From positions 1-11,638 of the forward strand of contig JAFGTH010000262.1 in NCBI GenBank assembly GCA_016934225.1: a DNA stretch of 11,638 bases. The letters are read 5' to 3'. Below are positions 6,877-11,638 of this stretch, one piece after another; the stretch's first letter is position 1; each line of letters starts with the position of its first letter. Below the pieces are notes generated by a model. It was not told where the DNA came from. It worked only from the letters and a program-made list of their open reading frames with translations, and did no database searches. Both the position numbers and the translations under genes were made by a program. The stretch comes from Lentisphaerota bacterium (GTDB lineage: Bacteria > Verrucomicrobiota > Kiritimatiellia > UBA8416 > JAFGTH01).

Positions 6877-7428
6877 CTAAGGCTGCATGGGTCTGCGCGG
6901 CCAATCGGGAGAGGCAGACATTTCTTCGATTGCCCGAGACGCCATGAGCGCATAACTTACATAAATAGCCCTGTAATATTTCGTTGCGCCTGTAACTGCA
7001 TCTGCCAGGCCGAGCGCCTCCTTCTTGTTCTTGAACACCTTGCCGGTGATGTCCTTCAAAGCGTCTCTTGCCAGCGATTGCGACTTTCCGTGAAACGTGC
7101 CGACGTCTGGAATCTCGGCAGCCGTGATTTTGTAACCATCCTTATCGCGCGTAACGGCAACGATAACCATAGCCCGTTTGTAGGTTTTTGTTTCGCGCAC
7201 GGCCACAGCGATTACCGGCTTGGAGTCTTCGTCGTACCCGATGGTCATGCTTACAATTCCAGCGCCATACGGTTTCTTCTGTGCATACGACACTGCCCCG
7301 GATTTCACGAGCAGCCGTACAATGTCCTTTTCGATGTCCATGTCCTTTTCATCCGACTTTCCGGAGACGCCAAGCGTCATGCCCAAGACAAACGCCGCCG
7401 CCAAGCACCACGCTGCACTACGTTTCAT
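6877..7428 (-). CDS. FMN-binding (RnfG-like) exported electron-transfer protein
   Basis: The protein has about 183 residues. It opens with MKRSAAWCLAAAFVLGMTLGVSG, a signal peptide or membrane anchor that sends the rest outside the cytoplasm. The C-terminal DAVTGATKY (about 143-151) fits the D-x-x-(S/T)-G-A-T motif where ApbE attaches FMN through a phosphoester bond to threonine, here T149. In Rnf complexes the RnfG subunit has this role. This copy lacks the GYGG and ETPGLG segments I would expect of classic RnfG, so RnfG-like FMN-binding protein is the safer name. AAGGAGG eight bases before ATG 7428 fixes the start. A longer frame would begin at 7461, against the tRNA. It is followed by rnfC after 16 bases and preceded by a tRNA gene only 33 bases upstream. 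Confidence 0.85.
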   Translation of the reverse strand: MKRSAAWCLAAAFVLGMTLGVSGKSDEKDMDIEKDIVRLLVKSGAVSYAQKKPYGAGIVSMTIGYDEDSKPVIAVAVRETKTYKRAMVIVAVTRDKDGYKITAAEIPDVGTFHGKSQSLARDALKDITGKVFKNKKEALGLADAVTGATKYYRAIYVSYALMASRAIEEMSASPDWPRRPMQP

Positions 7429-7436
7429 TTGTTTTG

Positions 7437-7443
7437 CCTCCTT
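7437..7443 (-). promoter_or_regulatory. Strong ribosome binding site of the rnfG-like gene
   Basis: On the minus strand AAGGAGG precedes the ATG at 7428 by eight bases. It is the strongest Shine-Dalgarno sequence in the window and decides the start. It occupies most of the short gap between the tRNA and the gene. Confidence 0.85.
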
Positions 7444-7461
7444 GATATTAGGTGTTGACAC

Positions 7462-7538
7462 TGGTGGGCCCGGTAGGACTCGAACCTACGACCAGAGGAT
7501 TATGAGTCCCCTGCTCTGACCAACTGAGCTACGGGCCC
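7462..7538 (-). tRNA. tRNA with CAU anticodon, probably tRNA-Ile2 (lysidine type)
   Basis: The 77-base gene folds as a complete cloverleaf. The acceptor stem GGGCCCG pairs with CGGGCCC, and the gene encodes its own CCA end. The anticodon stem GGGGA/TCCTC has one G-U pair and a CTCATAA loop with anticodon CAU. The T arm is GTAGG-TTCGAGT-CCTAC. CAU could be methionine or the isoleucine species read after lysidine modification by TilS. The C4-G69 and C5-G68 pairs, and the close likeness of the T arm region to bacterial tRNA-Ile2, favour isoleucine. Elongator Met remains possible. Confidence 0.93.
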
Positions 7539-7568
7539 AAAGGATACGATCTCTTTGGATCGGTTTGG

Positions 7569-7597
7569 AGACTAAGCAAGATACAGCCCTAAGTCAA
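7569..7597 (-). promoter_or_regulatory. Possible promoter of the tRNA and rnf run
   Basis: On the minus strand TTGACT (7597-7592) and TAGTCT (7574-7569) are separated by 17 bases. Transcription would start about 24 bases before the mature tRNA. The -10 box is poor (three of six matches). Because only 33 bases separate the tRNA from the rnfG-like gene, this promoter may drive both. The remaining sequence up to 7794 shows no gene or terminator I can support. Confidence 0.35.
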
Positions 7598-7794
7598 GTT
7601 AAGGCGAACGGAGCCCGCGCAAAAAGCCAAAAGACAGAGATCGGAAATTGCGTTAGCACAAACAAAGCGCGTGGATATATAAGTTCAGGAATGGAACGGA
7701 GAAAAAATCTCTCGCTACCTTGAATTTTTGCACGTTTCGCGTTTCTGCAGTCAGACATCTTTTCGCGCCGCTTCAATATTCAAATCGGAACATG

Positions 7795-9807
7795 TCATTT
7801 TGCCGGAATTTTAAAAACCGGCAACGTAAACACATTGTATCCATGCTCTTTATACCATTTGATCGAATTACTGTTAAGAGACGAAACGCTGCTGTTTAGA
7901 AAACAGCCCGCCAGGTAATGTCCCCATTCGCTGTTCCACATCATATCAATCATGACATCCACAATCTGCTTGTCAGGCGGATCCAATAAAGCGTGCGAGG
8001 CATTGCATGAGACAATCCGGTCCCTGGCCAGTGTAAGCTGACGAAATTTACGCTTGACCACCGGAACGGCAACTTTTTCGAGTACCTTTGCGGCGACGGC
8101 TTTACGATCGGGCTGATTACTGTCCAGCAAAGGCAATAACTCCTGCCATTTGGTATCGGCCTGAATAATGAGCGCTTTGGGAACACTTTGCGCAATGCCT
8201 CCGCTAGCATTTTGAACTGCGATCTCGAACAAAGGCTTAAATACACGGGGATCGCTTGAGTCGTTAATTTTTGCGGCAGCGGCGTTACGTGTGCGGCCAT
8301 CGGGGTGAGCAAGCAAATCAACAAGCACGGTGACCGCATCAAAACCGCCCCAATCACCTAATATTCTTATCACTTCCCAACGCACATCGCGGGAGGCCGA
8401 TTTGCTCAACTGCCTCAGCCATTGTATGTCTTCCGGCAAACGTTTCATGCGATACAAGCCGCAGCATGCCTCTATAATTACTTTCTCATTGCTGTCGCGG
8501 GTATGTGCAACCAGAATTGTGCGCGCTTGCGGCGTGTCCAAACGTCCCAAAATCCGCATGGCTGCACGTCGAACATCGGGATTGGAATGATTAATCGCCG
8601 GTTTCAAACGAGCGAGGTGATCGTTGGAGATTACACGAATAATTATTGCCGTCGCTTCCTGACGCATGTGCTCCTTATCAGAAACCAAAGATTTAAAGGC
8701 ATGTTCCAAGGCGACAGGATCGCCATTTCGATTCATAATTCGCAGGGCATATGCTCTTACCTTGTCGCTGGCATCTCTTTGGGCGATAATTCGTATAAAT
8801 TCACCTGCCTTAGCCATTTCCATGATGCCAATAAAATCAAGCGCTTGTATCCGCGCTTTCTCATTAACGGACGACATGCCGGTCGAAATCACTTGAAACG
8901 CCACTTGTTCCATCTTATCCCGTTGCGAATATGCGTTCTCGTCCGCCGATTGATTTTCGTTCTTGGAAAGAGACGAAATCAGGGCGTTCCGTGCATCCAA
9001 ACTAACCGCAGGATCATCACTTATGCTTAATTCAAAAACTTTTCTAACGGCATTCTTTGACGGAATCCGGCCAAGAGCCATGATGGCGGCTGATTGCTTG
9101 TTGCTCCGTTTGGCCGCTGCGTGTTTCAGCAATGTTGGAACCGCCTTTTCGCCGATTCGCACAAGAGCGTCAACGGCTTTGTCGCGTTCAGCCGTTGAGC
9201 AAGAGGCCATCACATCGCAAAGGGCGGGAACAGATTGCGGATCCGGACACGTTTCCAACATCTCGCAAGCTGCCATTCTGATCTGATAATTTTCATTAGA
9301 AAGTTTTTCCGCCAGAAAACGCACCGTCAATTCTCTTGGCAGTCGCGCGGCAATATCACGGAGATGTTGGCGCAACAACGGCCTCGAATGTTTGGCGACA
9401 TATCGGTTCCATATCGGCAGAATGGCCCGGCTATCCTGCTTTCTTCCCAAAACTTCCGACGCCCAAAAGGCTTCTTCCTCTGAACCCGTTTCGATAACCG
9501 GGGAAAGTAAATCCATTATTTGCGGCGAGAGAGAAGATACAAGTTCATTAACGATATGTTCCAATTGCGGCGATGGCGGAGCGAACGTTTCTATTCCATC
9601 CGACATCCGTGGTCGTCGCATTTGAATTGAAGCGTTTGCCTCTTTCGTGAGCGCAGCAACCAATGCTGCCGCGTCCATCTCCTTTGCAGAAACAACAGTG
9701 TCTTTCTTAACTTCCTTAACGGGCGCCGTATCTTTGCCGCATCCAGACAACAACAAAAGCAGAATCAAGACAAGCAGTGGCTTTATACCGGCAGTTGGCA
9801 ACAACAT
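7795..9807 (-). CDS. HEAT-repeat lipoprotein
   Basis: The product of about 670 residues begins with a lipoprotein signal, MLLPTAGIKPLLVLILLLLLSGC, with lipobox LSGC and the lipidated cysteine at C23. It should therefore sit on the periplasmic face of a membrane, anchored by lipid. After a short charged linker the rest consists of tandem alpha-helical HEAT-type repeats. Examples are the units around AIMALGRIPSKNAVRKVFEL, DVRRAAMRILGRLDTPQART and DVRWEVIRILGDWGGFDAVT. Such repeats are binding scaffolds, and no catalytic motif is apparent. The frame stays open upstream to a TTG at 9981, but that extension lacks signal character and would place the lipobox about 80 residues in, so ATG 9807 (AGGG upstream) is preferred. 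It is encoded alone, with gaps on both sides; the partner is unknown. Confidence 0.85.
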   Translation of the reverse strand: MLLPTAGIKPLLVLILLLLLSGCGKDTAPVKEVKKDTVVSAKEMDAAALVAALTKEANASIQMRRPRMSDGIETFAPPSPQLEHIVNELVSSLSPQIMDLLSPVIETGSEEEAFWASEVLGRKQDSRAILPIWNRYVAKHSRPLLRQHLRDIAARLPRELTVRFLAEKLSNENYQIRMAACEMLETCPDPQSVPALCDVMASCSTAERDKAVDALVRIGEKAVPTLLKHAAAKRSNKQSAAIMALGRIPSKNAVRKVFELSISDDPAVSLDARNALISSLSKNENQSADENAYSQRDKMEQVAFQVISTGMSSVNEKARIQALDFIGIMEMAKAGEFIRIIAQRDASDKVRAYALRIMNRNGDPVALEHAFKSLVSDKEHMRQEATAIIIRVISNDHLARLKPAINHSNPDVRRAAMRILGRLDTPQARTILVAHTRDSNEKVIIEACCGLYRMKRLPEDIQWLRQLSKSASRDVRWEVIRILGDWGGFDAVTVLVDLLAHPDGRTRNAAAAKINDSSDPRVFKPLFEIAVQNASGGIAQSVPKALIIQADTKWQELLPLLDSNQPDRKAVAAKVLEKVAVPVVKRKFRQLTLARDRIVSCNASHALLDPPDKQIVDVMIDMMWNSEWGHYLAGCFLNSSVSSLNSNSIKWYKEHGYNVFTLPVFKIPAK

Positions 9808-10121
9808 GTTCGCGATTCCCTGTAATTCGTGAAGTTTTTTCAAATCATGGATTTGAAAAAACGACCATGACGTACCGTTTGGCTTCATCAGAAAGTACCC
9901 AATAAGGCCAAACGTCTGAATAACAAATTTGTTCCAAAAAAAATGACATGAAAACAAAGGCAAATCAAGAGATGACTGCAAGGCAACTCACGCCTTTGAC
10001 CTTGACTCGACACGTATACTGTTCTATCTGTCAGACAATTTACGGGTCAACGACTCTTTAATAAGCGCTCATTTGCTCCGGAATCTATGGAGCACAATTT
10101 GAAATAGCGTGGAGTACCATA
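9808..10121. other. Gene-free divergent control region
   Basis: This stretch of about 314 bases separates the divergent starts of the lipoprotein and the first radical SAM gene. It holds a 29-base palindrome (9834-9862), a perfect 12-base palindrome AACAAATTTGTT (9922-9933), an A8 run beside it, and a short inverted repeat TGCTCC/GGAGCA (10074-10094). A possible plus-strand promoter is TTGACT (10002-10007) with TATCTG (10025-10030) after 17 bases, which is weak. I see no convincing small gene and no Rex-type site. Confidence 0.5.
9834..9862. promoter_or_regulatory. Perfect 29-base palindrome upstream of the HEAT lipoprotein
   Basis: Thirteen-base arms, GTTTTTTCAAATC and GATTTGAAAAAAC, flank the three bases ATG. 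It ends 27 bases before the lipoprotein start codon. On either strand the T run comes first and the A run last, which is the reverse of an intrinsic terminator. A repressor operator or a leader hairpin therefore fits better. Confidence 0.5.
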
Positions 10122-11327
10122 GTGTTGGAGCAATTTATTACGTCCGTGCAAGCGAAAACCCCGCAAGAGATTGAGCAAAATGCGGCAGAATTGGTCGGGC
10201 TGTTGGCTGATATGGATATCACCGATGACATCAGGAAGAAGATGGTGCTTGATGCGTCAAAAATTGCTCACATTACCGATTCCGTTACAACTCGAACGGC
10301 ATTTCTGCGCTCGTATTATCGGATTCACAAGAATGGCGTCAAGAGTGATGGCCGCGCCGGATCAGCGGTCATTGAAATTACCAGGCATTGTCCGAAACAT
10401 TGCCCTAATTGCTATCTTCACGCAAGTGATAATCGGATGATATCGGATGATGCTCTTGATGCAATTCTTAAATATATTCGTCACCACTGCAAGCACATAT
10501 TCCTGACCGGCGGAGAGCCGTTAACGGACAAACGGGTCTTCCGTCTGGCCGCTGATAACCCGGATATCGTTTTCTTCGTCTTCAGCAACGGAATGCTGAT
10601 TGATCTGTCCATGGCTCAAACTATAGCCGGCTTAGGCAATCTAATTACGATTCTGGGTATTGACGGCGATTGCGCCGCTATGCATGACGGAATTTTGAAA
10701 GGCGCAAACAGTTTCGATGAAGTCAATCGCGCAATTGACAACTTAAACGCGGCCAAGGCAGCATGGGGATATCTTTCGGTTGTGACCAGACTTAACGCAA
10801 CCACTGTATTGAGTCCGGAATTTGTGCTTTCAATGCGTCGTCGCGGAGCAATTATGGCGCGATATCTTGAATTCATGCCCACCGGCAAAAAGGCTGATCT
10901 GCGCCTCTTCCCTTCCGCGCAAGATTATTGGCAAATGGAAAAAAGAAAGCGTGAGATTATTGAGCGCAACGAAATCTATTTGCAGGATACATCTCAAAAT
11001 AAATGCCGGGGACTTTTGTTCTTTTCCGCGGACGGAAGCATTAAGAATTGTCCGTTCTTCCATTACGCCAAGCACAATGTTGCGGGCGGGCATATAAGAG
11101 AAAAAGTTGCCGATACCATACGTGATTGGTGCCTGTCAGATCACATCGGTGAATGTCCTTTGTACTCAGCGCCCATCAGATTCAGACAACATTTGAGTTC
11201 TTGCGGCTGGAAGCCAACTGTGAATTTTGAGGAGGAGTATCTTACCAATCCCGAAACGGCGGAAACAATCGCCGGAATTTACCAATCTTTTCTAAATCTC
11301 AAATCCAGGGAGCACCATGACTCCTAA
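10122..11327 (+). CDS. Radical SAM protein with SPASM-like C-terminal cysteines
   Basis: This 401-residue cytoplasmic enzyme has the radical SAM cluster motif C90-PKH-C94-PN-C97 and the SAM-binding segment FLTGGEPL (GGEP at about 130). The first 80 residues form a mostly helical, unassigned domain. The C-terminus has C295 and C310 in a C-x9-G-x4-C pattern (SADGSIKNC), then C337, C345 and C361, like a shortened SPASM or twitch domain binding an auxiliary iron-sulfur cluster. SPASM enzymes commonly modify peptides or protein side chains, but that is family knowledge and the substrate here is not known. The start is GTG at 10122, with GGAG seven bases upstream. The stop overlaps the next radical SAM gene by 11 bases. 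No precursor peptide gene is evident upstream. Confidence 0.87.
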   Translation: MLEQFITSVQAKTPQEIEQNAAELVGLLADMDITDDIRKKMVLDASKIAHITDSVTTRTAFLRSYYRIHKNGVKSDGRAGSAVIEITRHCPKHCPNCYLHASDNRMISDDALDAILKYIRHHCKHIFLTGGEPLTDKRVFRLAADNPDIVFFVFSNGMLIDLSMAQTIAGLGNLITILGIDGDCAAMHDGILKGANSFDEVNRAIDNLNAAKAAWGYLSVVTRLNATTVLSPEFVLSMRRRGAIMARYLEFMPTGKKADLRLFPSAQDYWQMEKRKREIIERNEIYLQDTSQNKCRGLLFFSADGSIKNCPFFHYAKHNVAGGHIREKVADTIRDWCLSDHIGECPLYSAPIRFRQHLSSCGWKPTVNFEEEYLTNPETAETIAGIYQSFLNLKSREHHDS

Positions 11328-11638
11328 ACCGGCGCTGCCTTCTATTGCCGACCCGTGGGGCATGAGGAAACAGGTTGGCGATCTTACCGCGGAGAAAAAA
11401 ACAGGGTTGGTGCATTACGTAGAATTCAACCTTACCGGACGTTGCGATGCCGGGTGTATTACTTGTTATTCAAATCAAATTTACAAGGATGAGCCGAACG
11501 GAAAGAACCTTCCTGGTTTGATCCGTGATCTTGACGAATTCAAACAGATTTGCATTAAGCTGAAAAAGTGGGGGCTTCAGGTGTTTACCATCTATGGACG
11601 CGAACCGCTCCTGTGGGACCGCGCTGCGTCGCCGCAAA
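11317..11638 (+). CDS. Second radical SAM protein (partial, runs off right edge)
   Basis: The first 107 residues are visible. A canonical C43-DAG-C47-IT-C50 motif in TGRCDAGCITCYSN marks a radical SAM enzyme binding a 4Fe-4S cluster. The position normally holding GGEP reads TIYGREPLL, so the first glycines are altered, although the E-P pair is kept. The ATG at 11317 has AGGGAG just upstream and overlaps the preceding gene by 11 bases, so the two are almost certainly in one operon. The C-terminus, and hence any auxiliary cluster domain, lies beyond the window. The function cannot be assigned. Confidence 0.85.
   Translation, partial: MTPKPALPSIADPWGMRKQVGDLTAEKKTGLVHYVEFNLTGRCDAGCITCYSNQIYKDEPNGKNLPGLIRDLDEFKQICIKLKKWGLQVFTIYGREPLLWDRAASPQ

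Noticed and set aside
6442..7458. A 338-codon open frame on the plus strand opposite rnfC and the rnfG-like gene
   Set aside because: It is antisense to two genes with clear family motifs and its translation shows no domain or sensible composition. Long antisense frames are expected in this GC-richer stretch.
7220..7519. A plus-strand open frame ending GPGRTRTYDQRIMSPLL
   Set aside because: The end is a translation of the tRNA gene read on the wrong strand, a familiar misannotation, and the rest is antisense to the rnfG-like gene.
7594..7776. A 60-codon minus-strand open frame between the tRNA and the HEAT lipoprotein
   Set aside because: It has no recognisable motif and would run through the proposed tRNA promoter. 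Its sequence looks like ordinary intergenic DNA. A real small gene cannot be excluded.
9834..9862. Reading the 29-base palindrome as an intrinsic terminator
   Set aside because: On both strands the T run precedes the stem and the A run follows it, the reverse of what termination needs, and the stem is AT-rich.
9808..9981. An upstream extension of the HEAT lipoprotein from TTG 9981
   Set aside because: The extra 58 residues have no signal or repeat character and would bury a textbook lipobox in the interior of the protein.
1..11638. CRISPR arrays, insertion sequences, attachment sites or a replication origin
   Set aside because: I saw no regularly spaced repeats, transposase or integrase motifs, terminal inverted repeats or DnaA-box clusters. 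The tRNA is not flanked by a recognisable direct repeat of its 3' end.

Overview
The window reads as a chromosomal segment of an anaerobic, Gram-negative-type bacterium. The evidence is a Rex redox sensor, a sulfhydrogenase-type iron-sulfur subunit, Rnf-type electron-transfer genes, a lipoprotein with a clear lipobox, and two radical SAM enzymes. Gene content such as the HEAT-repeat lipoprotein and the metallopeptidase/ATP-grasp pair would suit the Planctomycetes-Verrucomicrobia-Chlamydiae group or Omnitrophota-like bacteria. That placement is a guess, since nothing in the window is a phylogenetic marker I can score.

Layout. At 1-1657 (minus strand), rex lies upstream of a 5'-complete but edge-truncated gene for a HydB/AsrA-type 4Fe-4S protein. 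The gap between them holds a near-consensus Rex operator next to a TTGACA promoter, so the NADH-sensing repressor probably controls the adjacent hydrogenase-type operon. At 1812-3841 (plus strand) are two overlapping genes, a gluzincin-like zinc metallopeptidase and a Ddl-like ATP-grasp ligase. They form a compact two-gene unit of unknown product. At 3850-7538 (minus strand) is a run reading tRNA(CAU), an rnfG-like gene, rnfC, rnfD and a SprT-like metalloprotease gene, with gaps or overlaps of a few to 33 bases. It looks like a short Rnf-derived membrane electron-transfer module; rnfA, rnfB and rnfE are absent here. At 7795-9807 (minus strand) is a 670-residue HEAT-repeat lipoprotein with a 29-base palindrome just upstream of its start. 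At 10122-11638 (plus strand) are two overlapping radical SAM genes, the second cut by the right edge.

The redox genes (Rex, HydB-like, RnfG/C/D) fit a common theme of disposing of NADH and ferredoxin electrons. The two parts most likely to hold undescribed biology are the metallopeptidase/ATP-grasp pair and the tandem radical SAM pair. Both have the look of peptide- or small-molecule-modifying systems, but neither product can be named from sequence alone.
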